64,000 bases of DNA. Source: Levilactobacillus huananensis. GTDB taxonomy: Bacteria; Bacillota; Bacilli; Lactobacillales; Lactobacillaceae. The position numbers were made by a program, and so were the translations under genes. This document shows positions 1 through 8,371 of the stretch, one piece after another (position 1 is the first letter of the stretch; every line of letters starts with the position of its first letter). The stretch spans positions 206,142 to 270,141 of the forward strand of contig NZ_RHOC01000002.1 in assembly GCF_003946145.1 (NCBI RefSeq). Reading direction: 5' to 3'. Below the pieces are notes generated by a model. It saw nothing but the letters and a program-made list of their open reading frames with translations, did not search any database and was not told the origin of the DNA.

Positions 1-602
1 AGATTAAGGCCGCTGGCGGCCAAGCCACTTACCAGGTGACAGATGTGCGGGATGCTGCCGAGGTTCAAGGCTTAGTTGATCTCGCTCAGTCCACATTTGG
101 TGGGGTGGACGTCATTTTCAACAACGCCGGTATCATGCCAAGTTCTCCCATCAGCGCGCTACACGTTCGTGAGTGGAATGACATGATCGATATCAATCTT
201 CGCGGGGTGCTCAACGGTGTCGCAGCGGTTATGCCTACCTTTACGAAGCAGAAACACGGGCAAATTGTGACGACGTCGTCCGTTGCTGGGATTAAGAGTT
301 TCCCGGGTTCCGGGGTCTACGGGGCGACAAAATTTGCTGTACGTAATTTGATGGAAGTTATCCGCATGGAGAGTGCTCAAGAAGGGACTAATATCCGGAC
401 AGCCACGCTCTACCCGGCGGCCATCAACACGGAACTGCTTCACACGATTACGGATCAAGATGCCAAGCAGGGCATGGATCAGCTGTACGATGCCGTCGGA
501 ATTACCCCAGATGCCATCGCGCGTGTGGTCAACTTTGCGATTGATCAGCCAGCCGAAGTCAACGTTAATGAATTTACGATTTATCCTACGAAACAAGCCT
601 AA
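1..602 (+). CDS. SDR family oxidoreductase, 3' part only
   Basis: Partial gene: the reading frame is open from base 3 and its start lies before the window. About 199 residues are visible. They carry the classical short-chain dehydrogenase signatures: NNAG, the catalytic serine in TTSSVAG and the catalytic YxxxK in VYGATK. The missing N-terminus would hold the TGxxxGIG cofactor loop. Such enzymes are cytosolic NAD(P)H-dependent oxidoreductases; the substrate cannot be read from the sequence. A GTG at 36 could be mistaken for a start, but the upstream codons continue a normal SDR segment ending the beta-3 strand, so it is internal. A strong terminator follows directly. Family certain, function open. 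Confidence 0.9.
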   Translation, partial: IKAAGGQATYQVTDVRDAAEVQGLVDLAQSTFGGVDVIFNNAGIMPSSPISALHVREWNDMIDINLRGVLNGVAAVMPTFTKQKHGQIVTTSSVAGIKSFPGSGVYGATKFAVRNLMEVIRMESAQEGTNIRTATLYPAAINTELLHTITDQDAKQGMDQLYDAVGITPDAIARVVNFAIDQPAEVNVNEFTIYPTKQA

Positions 603-612
603 GTAACCGTTC

Positions 613-650
613 AAAAAGACCCACGATCTTTTCAGATCGCGGGTCTTTTT
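613..650 (+). terminator. Rho-independent terminator after the SDR
   Basis: AAAAAGACCC and GGGTCTTTTT are the outer arms of a hairpin that also pairs CGATC with GATCG. It ends in a T run, 11 bases after the SDR stop. Confidence 0.9.
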
Positions 651-797
651 GGACTGAATACGTTTTGAGGTGAGAACTAGGCTTTGAAAAAGATTGAGGG
701 GTAAATAGCGTCGATTTAACGAGCCCAGTTAGGTTGGATGAGCTGGCCCTACCGTATAGCGAGGGTAAAACCAGCTCTTAGACCCTCTTGTTCTTTC

Positions 798-831
798 TAA
801 AATAAAACCCTCACCATGATCTGGTGAGGGT
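798..831 (-). terminator. Terminator of the small membrane protein gene
   Basis: On the minus strand ACCCTCACCA and TGGTGAGGGT form a perfect stem with a four- to five-base loop, followed by TTTTATTTT. It lies just downstream of the stop at 844. The bases between 651 and 797 show nothing recognisable. Confidence 0.9.
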
Positions 832-843
832 CAAAGGTCATCT

Positions 844-1299
844 TTATTTTTTAGGTTGAGACCAGTAGTGGGCCCGACTTAGGAGATCACGAGATCGCTC
901 GTCAGCTGGAACAAAGCCACGATTGAACAGGTGCTTGAAGTACATGAGGTTGTACAGGGACCCCCAAAGAACACTACGAACAATAGGCCAGCCGATCGCC
1001 ACGAACTCGGTGAGTTGCGCGGGGGTTAGCAGCATGGTCAGGATCATCGCGCTTCCGAGTTCAATTCCCATGATACATAGCAGGTTATACCAGTCGGCCC
1101 GAAAGATCGTCGGAAACGGGGGGAAGAAGAACATAGTCCAAGAAAAGCCAACCTTGGCAATTCGCATGTTCCCCGTCTCTGGGTTAACGACGGTTGCATA
1201 GTTCGGTGGTAACGGCAGTCCTTGAGGGCCGTTATCGTTTTGGTTATTTTGATCATCATCGTTAAAGCCCTTGAAAGGATCTTGCATGTCATTTGCCAA
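844..1299 (-). CDS. Small membrane protein, DUF2628-like
   Basis: About 151 residues. The first 45 are hydrophilic and rich in Asp, Asn and Gln. A core typical of DUF2628-type proteins follows: KVGFSWTMFFFPPFPTIFRADW, in shorter words an aromatic FFFPP turn before the first membrane segment, with two further hydrophobic segments near residues 75-95 and 100-120. The C-terminus is basic and probably cytoplasmic. The start is uncertain: a TTG at 1299 or an ATG four codons later, neither with a strong ribosome binding site. It stands alone with its own terminator. No function is known to me for this family; the assignment is by the aromatic motif only. Confidence 0.7.
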   Translation of the reverse strand: MANDMQDPFKGFNDDDQNNQNDNGPQGLPLPPNYATVVNPETGNMRIAKVGFSWTMFFFPPFPTIFRADWYNLLCIMGIELGSAMILTMLLTPAQLTEFVAIGWPIVRSVLWGSLYNLMYFKHLFNRGFVPADERSRDLLSRAHYWSQPKK

Positions 1300-1372
1300 C
1301 TTTCTACAGAATTAAAAACCAATTTATCGTTAGTTAAAAGTCTAACACGAAAATCGGGACCTGCCTATTAAT

Positions 1373-2818
1373 CTATTGACGCCGGGTGAGTTTCACGACG
1401 GCTTCACAACGGGCAGTCTGTGGCATCATGTCGACCGACTGAATATAGTCGACGTGGTAATCGTGAACTAATGCCACTAAGTCTTTAGCTAGCGTGGATG
1501 GGTTGCAGGAGATGTAAACCAGTTTTGGCGGACGAACCGCTAAAATGGTCTCAATCAGTGTGTCATCAAGGCCAGTACGGGGGGGATCAACCACGATGGC
1601 ATCCGGATGGAAACCGGTCATAATCCACTTGGGTAGAAGGTCTTCAGCCGTGCCTACCTCATAGTGGGCATTGGTGATGCCGTTGGCTTCGGCGTTAGCA
1701 TTGGCATCATCGACGGCTTCAGGGATGACATCCATCCCCCGAACCTCTTCGGCGACGTCAGCCAATGATAGTCCAATCGTTCCAATTCCAGAATAGGCAT
1801 CAACAACCGTTTCACCAGGTTGTAAGTTCAAGGCTTTTTTGGCTTCGGCGTACAGCACTTCCATTTGAGCAGGGTTAAGTTGTAGAAAGGCGCGTGCGGA
1901 AAGCTTGAAGGACAAGCCATCTAGCTTTTCAGTGATGGCTTCGGCCCCTGCCAAATGTTTGGTTTCTTCGCCCCAGATGAGTGAGGTTTTACCAGGATTA
2001 ATGTTTTGCATGACGGAAGTGACTTGCGGTAATTCCTTAGCGATCCGTTCTAACAATTCCCGTTTACGAGGGAGCTTTTGTGAGTTGGTAATGAAGACCA
2101 ACTGCACATCGTTGGTATTGGCAGCGGCTCGAACAACTAGCGTCTTTACGATACCAGACGATTGTTCTTCGTCATAGATGGGCATGTCCAGATCTTGAAG
2201 CATCGCGACTACGGCTCGCATAACGGTCATCACGACCGGCATTTGAACGGAACAGGTTGGGAGATCGACCAAATCATGGCTCCGTTCGGCGTACAGTCCA
2301 GCTTCGATCTGACCGTCGGCGTTACGGCGAACTTGGAATTGGGCCTTGTTACGGTAACCGTAAGGATCGGCCATACCTAAAGTTGGGCGGAGGTCGAAAT
2401 GCTTAAAGCCAACAGGTTGGTACCGTTCCAGGGATTGGGCGACGATATCGCGTTTGAATTTCAATTGTTCAGGGTAGGCCAAGTGTTCTAACTCGAAGCC
2501 ACCGACCTCATCGGCATAACTGTCGCGGGGGTCAACTCGATGGGGGCTGGCTAAACGAATCCGGTGAATCTTAGCACGTAAGAAACGTTGAGCGACACTG
2601 GTAACTTCAGCGACGACCTCTTCGCCGGTTAGGGCACCGGGGATGAAGACAGCCATTCGCTTGTAATAGCCAATCCCTTCTCCGTTGATACCCATGCGTT
2701 TGATGGTTAGAGGGAAGCGTTGACCAACCTCAACCTGTACACGGGGTTCTTCCTGACGCTGACGATGGTTATTTTGATGGTACCGGTTAGAATGATTTTG
2801 TGACTCGTAATTTGCCAT
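1373..2818 (-). CDS. rlmD: 23S rRNA (uracil-5-)-methyltransferase, RlmD/RlmCD type
   Basis: A 481-residue SAM-dependent methyltransferase of the TrmA/RumA family, which converts specific uridines of 23S rRNA to 5-methyluridine. Residues 1-30 are a polar Asn/Gln/His-rich extension. A TRAM domain follows (about 30-90) and then the Rossmann methyltransferase domain, with DAYSGIGTIGLSLA for SAM binding, DPPRTGLD, and the nucleophilic cysteine of YISCNPSTLAKDL near residue 438. The cysteines that hold an Fe-S cluster in E. coli RlmD are absent; the corresponding stretch reads VGGFELEHL, as in many lactic acid bacteria. ATG is preceded by AGGAGA. The gene is monocistronic, with two perfect hairpins in its leader. 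Confidence 0.93.
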   Translation of the reverse strand: MANYESQNHSNRYHQNNHRQRQEEPRVQVEVGQRFPLTIKRMGINGEGIGYYKRMAVFIPGALTGEEVVAEVTSVAQRFLRAKIHRIRLASPHRVDPRDSYADEVGGFELEHLAYPEQLKFKRDIVAQSLERYQPVGFKHFDLRPTLGMADPYGYRNKAQFQVRRNADGQIEAGLYAERSHDLVDLPTCSVQMPVVMTVMRAVVAMLQDLDMPIYDEEQSSGIVKTLVVRAAANTNDVQLVFITNSQKLPRKRELLERIAKELPQVTSVMQNINPGKTSLIWGEETKHLAGAEAITEKLDGLSFKLSARAFLQLNPAQMEVLYAEAKKALNLQPGETVVDAYSGIGTIGLSLADVAEEVRGMDVIPEAVDDANANAEANGITNAHYEVGTAEDLLPKWIMTGFHPDAIVVDPPRTGLDDTLIETILAVRPPKLVYISCNPSTLAKDLVALVHDYHVDYIQSVDMMPQTARCEAVVKLTRRQ

Positions 2819-2847
2819 ATTTTCTCCTATAAAGGTTGTCTTGGGTG

Positions 2848-2900
2848 ATGGCTAACTAGCCATTGACTTGATCTGCTTAAGGTGGCTAAAAGCCACCTTA
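2848..2900 (-). promoter_or_regulatory. Two perfect hairpins in the rlmD leader
   Basis: In the rlmD transcript leader, TAAGGTGGCT and AGCCACCTTA (2878-2900) form a perfect 10-bp stem with a three-base loop. ATGGCTA and TAGCCAT (2848-2863) form a second 7-bp stem. Neither is followed by a T run, so they are not ordinary terminators. The function is unknown; mRNA stability or translational control are possible. Confidence 0.6.
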
Positions 2901-2922
2901 CCGAATGAATACGGTCCTGAAC

Positions 2923-2931
2923 ATTATACCA
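2923..2931 (-). promoter_or_regulatory. Extended -10 promoter of rlmD
   Basis: The minus strand reads TGGTATAAT, a perfect extended -10 element about 105 bases upstream of the rlmD start. No good -35 box is visible, as is usual for extended -10 promoters. Confidence 0.65.
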
Positions 2932-3056
2932 AACTTTAGAGGGTCTCGGGGGTCCCTGAAATTTCGGCGAAAATGAAGTCGCTTCCATAGGCAAGGCTAT
3001 AGGATTTGAGTACAATAATGGTATGCAGTGACTATTAGATGAAAGGAGCGTTAACT

Positions 3057-3710
3057 TTGAGTCTATTGACCTTGAAAAATGTGGGCTATCAGGTAGGAAA
3101 ACAGCAGATCTTGCGGGATATCAGCTTGAACATTGATGCTGGCGAGTGGGTAACTTTTGCCGGACCATCTGGTAGTGGTAAGTCTACTTTGGCGCGGATC
3201 ATCGCGTCACTTTTAAGCCGCACCAGTGGGGACTTGATCTTTGATGGTCAGTCGATCGATAGCTATGATCCGATTGCCTATCGGCGACGGGTCTCTTATG
3301 GATTTCAACAACCCACACTATTCGGGGAGACGGTTAGAGATAACCTGGCTTTTCCTTATCAGATTCGTCAGCTTCCTTTCGATGAGCAGCGGGCGGACAC
3401 GGCCCTCGAGTACGTGGGTCTCGTAGCGGCCGATTTGGATAAGGCTGTGATTGACCTTTCGGGGGGGCAACGACAGCGGGTGGCACTCTTGCGTAATGTC
3501 ATGATTTATCCTGAAGTGCTGATTTTGGATGAGGTGACGGCTGGGTTGGACGCTGAGAACAAGGCGTTTGTCTGGTCCTTAATCGATCACTTTAACCAAG
3601 ACGATGGCATCACGATTCTCACGATCACACATGATCAGTCCGAAATTGTAGCAGCTAAGCGATTGGTCACCATTGTCGACGGTCAAATTGTTCCAGGAGG
3701 TGCCTCATGA
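3057..3710 (+). CDS. fetA: ABC transporter ATP-binding protein, FetA/YbbL type
   Basis: A single ATPase domain of about 217 residues. It has Walker A (GPSGSGKST, about residues 37-44), a Q-loop in GFQQP, the signature LSGGQRQR, Walker B VLILDE and the switch histidine in TITHD. The start is taken as TTG 3057: AAAGGAG lies at the right distance upstream, whereas the ATG at 3039 overlaps that ribosome binding site and has none of its own. The stop overlaps the next gene by four bases (ATGA), so the two are translationally coupled. In E. coli the FetAB pair exports iron and protects against peroxide; the same role here is inferred from the partner permease. Confidence 0.87.
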   Translation: MSLLTLKNVGYQVGKQQILRDISLNIDAGEWVTFAGPSGSGKSTLARIIASLLSRTSGDLIFDGQSIDSYDPIAYRRRVSYGFQQPTLFGETVRDNLAFPYQIRQLPFDEQRADTALEYVGLVAADLDKAVIDLSGGQRQRVALLRNVMIYPEVLILDEVTAGLDAENKAFVWSLIDHFNQDDGITILTITHDQSEIVAAKRLVTIVDGQIVPGGAS

Positions 3711-4474
3711 ACCTTGCGGTGAATAATCAATCTTTAGTATTGGCGCTGGGATTAGTCATGATTGCCCTAGTGATCGGTTGGAAAGAGAAGCTGGGGATTG
3801 ATCGTGATATGATTATTGGCGTTGTACGGGCAGTCATCCAACTCTTCGTGGTGGGATATTTGCTCAAGTATGTCTTTCGGATTGCCAACATCTGGCTCAC
3901 GGCGATTTTGATTCTCATTATTATTTTTAATGCCGGTTATAATGCCAAGCAACGGAGTGGTGGTATTCCTAAGGCGTTACCCATTTCAGTCGGGGCAATC
4001 CTCATTAGTACTAGCGTCACGCTGGGCGTATTGATGCTGGCCGGGGCGATTAAATTTATTCCGTCGCAAATGATTCCGATCTCCGGCATGATTGCGTCGA
4101 ATTCCATGGTGGCGATCGGACTGTGTTACCGTAACCTTAATGCGCAATTCAAGCAGGAACGGCAGGCAGTGCTGGAAAAACTGGCTTTAGGAGCTGATCT
4201 GAAGGATGCTTCGAGAGATATCGTTCGGGCGAGCATCAAGACAGGCATGCAGCCCACGATCGATTCCGCTAAAACGGTGGGGATCGTGAGTCTACCGGGG
4301 ATGATGTCTGGTTTAATCTTTGCCGGTGTCGATCCGGTCAGGGCGATCAAGTATCAAATTATGGTGACCTTTATGCTCATGTCAGCGACGAGTATTGGAT
4401 CGGTTCTGGCCTGTTACTGGGCCTATCGTGGCTTCTATAATGAACGCAAACAGTTACAAGTTCCATCAAATTAG
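3707..4474 (+). CDS. fetB: Iron export ABC transporter permease, FetB/UPF0014
   Basis: A 255-residue, strongly hydrophobic protein with about six to seven membrane segments. It has the UPF0014 hallmarks: an early VVRAVIQLFVVGYLLKYVF segment, PISGMIASNSMVAIG in the middle, and the cytoplasmic loop with TIDSAKTVGIVSLPGMMSG. Together with the preceding ATPase it makes a FetAB-type exporter in the plasma membrane. The start codon overlaps the stop of fetA in ATGA. An SDR gene follows 15 bases downstream, possibly in the same transcript. Family assignment is confident; iron as substrate rests on the E. coli homologue. Confidence 0.9.
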   Translation: MNLAVNNQSLVLALGLVMIALVIGWKEKLGIDRDMIIGVVRAVIQLFVVGYLLKYVFRIANIWLTAILILIIIFNAGYNAKQRSGGIPKALPISVGAILISTSVTLGVLMLAGAIKFIPSQMIPISGMIASNSMVAIGLCYRNLNAQFKQERQAVLEKLALGADLKDASRDIVRASIKTGMQPTIDSAKTVGIVSLPGMMSGLIFAGVDPVRAIKYQIMVTFMLMSATSIGSVLACYWAYRGFYNERKQLQVPSN

Positions 4475-4489
4475 GAGGGTGTAAAAGTT

Positions 4490-5326
4490 ATGACACATCG
4501 AAAAGTAGCACTGGTTACCGGAGCGTCATCGGGAATTGGCAAGGCCATTGCCCGGAGTTTCCATCGAAATGGTGTCACTGTTTATGCCGGAGCACGGCGA
4601 GTTAGCCGCATGAATGATCTGGACGATTTGGGCATCACGACACTGTCACTAGACGTGACGAACGCGAAGAGTGTAGCATCCGTGGTCAATCGAATCGTTA
4701 GTGAAACCGGTCGAATCGACATTCTGGTTAACAATGCTGGATACGGGCTGATGGGGGCGGTGGAAGATGTTCCCTTAAAACAAGCAGAAGACCAATTTGC
4801 GGTAAATCTCTTTGGAGTCGCTCGGTTGATTCAGTCAGTGTTACCGATGATGCGTCAACAACATTCTGGTCGGATTATCAATGTGACGTCGGTAGACGGC
4901 AGAGTGGCGCAGCCCTTAGCTGGGTGGTATGTTGCGTCTAAGTTCGCCTTAGAGGGGCTCTCAGATACCTTGCGCTTAGAGCTAGCGCCTAAGGGGATTC
5001 ATGTATCAGTCATCGAACCCGGGGCGATCAAGTCGGCTTGGGCGGATATCGCTACCGACCACCTCAAAGAAACTTCTGCGAACGGGCCTTATCAAGAGGC
5101 TGCTGCGGATGCGGGACGGATTCTACAAGTCGTCAAACGTTTTTCCAGTGAACCACGCGTGATTGCGAGACTAGTTGATCGTGCGGCCTTGTCACGGCGA
5201 CCTAAGACGCGTTACTCAGCGGGGGCCGGGAGTCAGATCCTATTTGTTCGTCGTTTTCTCTCGGATCGCGCCATCGATCGGATGTGGGGATTAATTAGTA
5301 TTGCCGCCAAACAAGTCATCCGGTGA
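4490..5326 (+). CDS. SDR family NAD(P)-dependent oxidoreductase
   Basis: 278 residues. The classical short-chain dehydrogenase layout is intact: TGASSGIGKAIA near residue 10, NNAGYG near 85, serine in NVTSVDG, and YVASK as the catalytic YxxxK. The C-terminal 80 residues carry a basic extension seen in the YusZ/retinol-dehydrogenase-like subgroup. ATG 4490 has AGGAGGG 9-10 bases upstream. It sits 15 bases after fetB and before the thiamine riboswitch, so it may be the last gene of the fetAB transcript. The substrate is unknown. Confidence 0.88.
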   Translation: MTHRKVALVTGASSGIGKAIARSFHRNGVTVYAGARRVSRMNDLDDLGITTLSLDVTNAKSVASVVNRIVSETGRIDILVNNAGYGLMGAVEDVPLKQAEDQFAVNLFGVARLIQSVLPMMRQQHSGRIINVTSVDGRVAQPLAGWYVASKFALEGLSDTLRLELAPKGIHVSVIEPGAIKSAWADIATDHLKETSANGPYQEAAADAGRILQVVKRFSSEPRVIARLVDRAALSRRPKTRYSAGAGSQILFVRRFLSDRAIDRMWGLISIAAKQVIR

Positions 5327-5378
5327 TCTAAGAAGCGTTGACGATTGTGCATTTCCTGTTATGCTGGAAGTAACCAGA

Positions 5379-5472
5379 ACACTAGGGGTGTCCACGAGTT
5401 GGGCTGAGATGCGTGTTGCACGCGATCCCTTGGAACCTGTCAAGTTCACACTTGCGAAGGGAATGTGTCGTG
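5379..5472 (+). ncRNA. TPP riboswitch (THI element)
   Basis: Matches the conserved thiamine pyrophosphate aptamer: ACTAGGGGTG at 5381, GGGCTGAGATG at 5401, CCCTTGGAACCTG around 5428, and CTTGCGAAGGGAATGTG near 5451-5467. It lies 115 bases upstream of thiM, directly before a terminator. The expected action is to stop transcription of thiMDE when TPP is plentiful. Confidence 0.96.
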
Positions 5473-5480
5473 ATACCGTA

Positions 5481-5526
5481 ACGGGTCACCGGTTCACCCA
5501 CATTGTGAGCTGGTAACCCGTCTTTT
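5481..5526 (+). terminator. Riboswitch expression platform: terminator hairpin
   Basis: ACGGGT (5481) pairs with ACCCGT (5516-5521). Inside, ACCGGTT pairs with AGCTGGT using G-U pairs. CTTTTAG follows. The placement between the TPP aptamer and the thiM ribosome binding site fits a ligand-controlled terminator. Confidence 0.75.
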
Positions 5527-5586
5527 AGATCTCTAAGGACGAGTTGTAAGGAGTGGCCCGATCAGACCTAAGGGGGAACAAGACTT

Positions 5587-6387
5587 ATGAAATTAGCCTT
5601 GCTAGAAACGCTGCGTCAACAGAATCCAATTGTGTTTAATATTTCAAATTTTGTTACGGTTCAGGACGTCGCGAATGGGTTGAATGCCTTGGGGGCATCA
5701 CCCATTATGTCTGAGGAGGTTGCTGAGGCCGAAGAAATGGTCGGCTTGGCTGGAGCCGTTTGCTTGAACCTAGGGGCGTTCACGCAGGGACAGATCGAAC
5801 AGATTCGTACCGTGGGTCGGATTGCTAATCAGCAACGCAAACCCCTCGTGATTGATCCGGTGGCTGTAGGCGCAATCAGCTATCGTCGAGAGGTCGCTGA
5901 GGATCTGTTAGCTGACTTCCACCCGGATGTCATTCGGGGAAATGCTGGGGAAATTGCGGCCTTAGCCGGTGTTGCGTGGCAGGCTAAGGGAATCGATGCT
6001 GGTGAGGGTGATGGCGATCTTGTTGCCATCGCTACGGCTTGCGCAAAGAAGTTAGCCTGTGTCGTGATTCTTTCAGGACCTACCGACGTCATTACCGATG
6101 GTGATCGGGTAGTTAAAGTGATGAATGGCACGTCTTTATTCCAGGTCCACGTGGGCTCTGGCGATATGCTATCAAGTATCGTTGCGGCTTTCTGTGCCGT
6201 GACCTCAGATTATTTTGAAGCGGCCCAAACAGCCTGCATGGTCTTCGCGGCCATCGGCCAGTTAGTGGTCCACCGGCAGCCCCAAGTGGCGGCCGGTAGC
6301 TTTACCGTTCAGTTGATGGACGGGTTACAAATGACAACAGTGGCCGAGATTGAAGAGATCGCGGCCTACCAGTTGGAGAAGGGATGA
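5587..6387 (+). CDS. thiM: Hydroxyethylthiazole kinase
   Basis: A 266-residue cytosolic ribokinase-fold enzyme that phosphorylates 4-methyl-5-(2-hydroxyethyl)thiazole, the thiazole salvage step. Family features are NISNFVTVQDVANGLNALGASP at the N-terminus (substrate pocket, read as NxV..QDVANGxNAxGASP), DPVAVGA, RGNAGEI, and the phosphate/anion hole VGSGDML near residue 195. The catalytic residue there is Asp, where B. subtilis ThiM has Cys. ATG 5587 has AGGGGGA upstream. First gene of the riboswitch-controlled thiMDE operon; thiD starts 6 bases after its stop. Confidence 0.95.
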   Translation: MKLALLETLRQQNPIVFNISNFVTVQDVANGLNALGASPIMSEEVAEAEEMVGLAGAVCLNLGAFTQGQIEQIRTVGRIANQQRKPLVIDPVAVGAISYRREVAEDLLADFHPDVIRGNAGEIAALAGVAWQAKGIDAGEGDGDLVAIATACAKKLACVVILSGPTDVITDGDRVVKVMNGTSLFQVHVGSGDMLSSIVAAFCAVTSDYFEAAQTACMVFAAIGQLVVHRQPQVAAGSFTVQLMDGLQMTTVAEIEEIAAYQLEKG

Positions 6388-6393
6388 GTTAGT

Positions 6394-7206
6394 ATGGCAA
6401 ATGAATTTCCACAGACCCTGACGATTGCAGGAACGGACAGTGGTGGCGGGGCCGGTGTCATGGCCGATCTTAAGACGATGCAAGAGCGCAACGTCTTTGG
6501 GACCGCTGTCGTTGTTGCGGTGACCGCGCAGAATACATTAGGGGTTCAGGACTTCATGGCACTCCCCCAGAAACTAATTGATGAACAATTTACGTCATTG
6601 GCTGCGGATTTGAAAATCCGTGCCTGCAAGACGGGGATGCTGGCGGATGCCAGCCACGTTCATGGTGTGGTGGAAAATTTAAAAAAATTTGACTTTGGGC
6701 CACTAACGGTCGATCCAGTAATGATTGCTAAGGGTGGTGCAGCGTTATTGGCTGACGATGCCGTGGCAACGGTTCGTGATGAATTGCTTCCATTGGCTGA
6801 TGTGTTAACACCTAATTTACCGGAAGCTGAACGATTGACAGGGCTGACGATTGACAATGAGACGGACATGGAAGCTGCTGCAGTCGCTCTGCGGAATCTA
6901 GGGGCCAAGAATATCGTGATTAAGGGTGGTCATGGGGATGCTAGCGTTGCCCGTGATTTCGTTTTACTTTTAGATGGTCGGTCGTTTTGGTTGGAAGCGC
7001 CACGCGTCGAAACCGTTCGGACACACGGAACGGGGGACACATTATCGTCTTGTATTACGGCGGAGTTGGCAAAGGGCCAAGATTTTGAAACGGCTATTCG
7101 AATTGCGAAACAATTTGTGACGGCCGCCATTGTTCATCCGATTGCGGTTGGCAATGGTCACGGACCATTGAACCATTGGGCTTATCGGCAGGGAGGCGCT
7201 GAATAG
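6394..7206 (+). CDS. thiD: Hydroxymethylpyrimidine/phosphomethylpyrimidine kinase
   Basis: A 270-residue ribokinase-family enzyme that phosphorylates HMP and then HMP-phosphate to give the pyrimidine half of thiamine. It shows TIAGTDSGGGAGVMADLKT at the N-terminus, DPVMIAKGGAAL, TPNLPEAERLTG, and the active-site HGTGDTLSSCI near residue 210. It lies between thiM and thiE with gaps of 6 and 2 bases, so the three are one transcript under the TPP riboswitch. Length is normal for the family. Confidence 0.95.
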   Translation: MANEFPQTLTIAGTDSGGGAGVMADLKTMQERNVFGTAVVVAVTAQNTLGVQDFMALPQKLIDEQFTSLAADLKIRACKTGMLADASHVHGVVENLKKFDFGPLTVDPVMIAKGGAALLADDAVATVRDELLPLADVLTPNLPEAERLTGLTIDNETDMEAAAVALRNLGAKNIVIKGGHGDASVARDFVLLLDGRSFWLEAPRVETVRTHGTGDTLSSCITAELAKGQDFETAIRIAKQFVTAAIVHPIAVGNGHGPLNHWAYRQGGAE

Positions 7207-7208
7207 CG

Positions 7209-7865
7209 ATGTCAGTAACGTTCGAATCAGGATTATTAAGAGCTTATTTTGTAGCGGGCAGTCAAGATGTTCCTGGTCGGGATCTGCGAGATGTGCTCGC
7301 AACCATGCTTAAGGCTGGAATCACGGCCTTTCAATTCAGAGATAAGGGTGCCAGTACCTTAACGGCAATGGAACGGGTTGCCTTGGGTCGCGATCTGCGG
7401 GAGCAATGCCGCACAGCGAGTGTGCCTTTTATTGTGGATGATGATGTGGATTTAGCCTTGGCACTACATGCCGATGGGATTCACGTGGGTCAGAGCGATG
7501 CCGGGGTTCAACAGGTCCTGGATGCGGTTAAACCGCGCGACATGTTTGTGGGATTGTCGTGTTCAACATCCGAAGAAGTTGTGGCAGCCAATCGGGTGGC
7601 GGGAATTGCTTATCTAGGAAGTGGACCTATCTTTCCGACGACCTCGAAGGCCGATGTCGATCCGGTGATTGGAACGGCAGGGTTAGCCAAGTTAGTCGAA
7701 CAATCCCGAGTTCCCGTCGTGGCCATTGGTGGTCTGACGGTGGACACGATGCCGGCTGTAGCAAACACTGGTGCCGCAGGAGCAGCCGTGATTACCATGC
7801 TCACGCGGAGTACGGATCCAGTTGCAGCGGTGACTCAGATGCGTCAGGCATTTACGCCGGTTTAA
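7209..7865 (+). CDS. thiE: Thiamine-phosphate synthase
   Basis: A 218-residue TIM-barrel enzyme that joins HMP-diphosphate and thiazole phosphate to give thiamine phosphate. Motifs are FQFRDKG (diphosphate contact), VDDDVDLALALHADGIHVGQ, and GSGPIFPTTSKAD, with the GSGP loop. No thiC, thiG or thiamine pyrophosphokinase is present in the window, so the operon encodes salvage of the two halves rather than de novo synthesis. A terminator follows 10 bases after the stop. Confidence 0.95.
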   Translation: MSVTFESGLLRAYFVAGSQDVPGRDLRDVLATMLKAGITAFQFRDKGASTLTAMERVALGRDLREQCRTASVPFIVDDDVDLALALHADGIHVGQSDAGVQQVLDAVKPRDMFVGLSCSTSEEVVAANRVAGIAYLGSGPIFPTTSKADVDPVIGTAGLAKLVEQSRVPVVAIGGLTVDTMPAVANTGAAGAAVITMLTRSTDPVAAVTQMRQAFTPV

Positions 7866-7875
7866 ATCAGTAGCT

Positions 7876-7912
7876 AAAAAGGACGGTCGAAATTTTTTCC
7901 GACCGTTCTTTT
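7876..7912 (+). terminator. Terminator of thiMDE
   Basis: GGACGGTCG and CGACCGTTC form a stem around AAATTTTTTC, flanked by A and T runs. Confidence 0.9.
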
Positions 7913-7987
7913 TATGTGCGATAACGCGACAATTAATGTCCAAATTAATCGGTACGACAACTGATAACAATAAGATTTTAGTTACAC

Positions 7988-8087
7988 TTGCAATAAAATG
8001 TAACATATATGTAATAAATTAATTTTTAACCAAAAAACAGAAACAGTCTAACCGTTTTTAAGTGCGGCAAGACTGTTTCTGCTTTTA
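7988..8087 (+). ncRNA. Possible small RNA unit in the thiE-polymerase gap
   Basis: TTGCAA (7988) and TGTAAT (8010) with a 16-base spacer make a plausible promoter. A strong terminator follows: CAGAAACAGTCT (8038-8049) pairs with AGACTGTTTCTG (8070-8081), then CTTTT. No reading frame lies between, so the predicted transcript would be about 65 bases. It could also be a leftover of a lost gene. The rest of 7913-8340 shows nothing else. Confidence 0.4.
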
Positions 8088-8342
8088 AAAAGTTGAGGAA
8101 GCTAGTTGACTAGGGCTAACTTCACAAGTACATTCTATCACGTTGATGGGGTAAAAGCTACCTGTTAAACCAAACTATTTTAATTAAGTTATCAGAGGAT
8201 TCAGTGGCTGAACTGTGAGGAGCCTGTCCGCGGTTGGTTAAGTGAACTAGTTTACAGAGTGAGACTGATTTTGGCTGACCATCTCTAAGTGTGCGCGGTG
8301 CCTTAATTTTCCGATTATCACTGAATTTATTCGAAAAAGAGC

Positions 8343-8371
8343 TTGCTTTATCGAACAAACGTTCGTATAAT
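8343..8371 (+). promoter_or_regulatory. SOS promoter with LexA box
   Basis: TTGCTT (8343) and TATAAT (8366) are separated by 17 bases. The spacer holds CGAACAAACGTTCG (8352-8365), a full match to the Gram-positive LexA/DinR box CGAACRNRYGTTCG. LexA binding would block the polymerase operon until DNA damage. Confidence 0.93.

Noticed and set aside
3039..3056. ATG 3039 as start of fetA
   Set aside because: It overlaps the AAAGGAG that serves TTG 3057 and has no ribosome binding site of its own.
5301..5516. Plus-strand frame after the SDR
   Set aside because: It runs through the TPP aptamer, whose conserved RNA sequence explains the region. No ribosome binding site.
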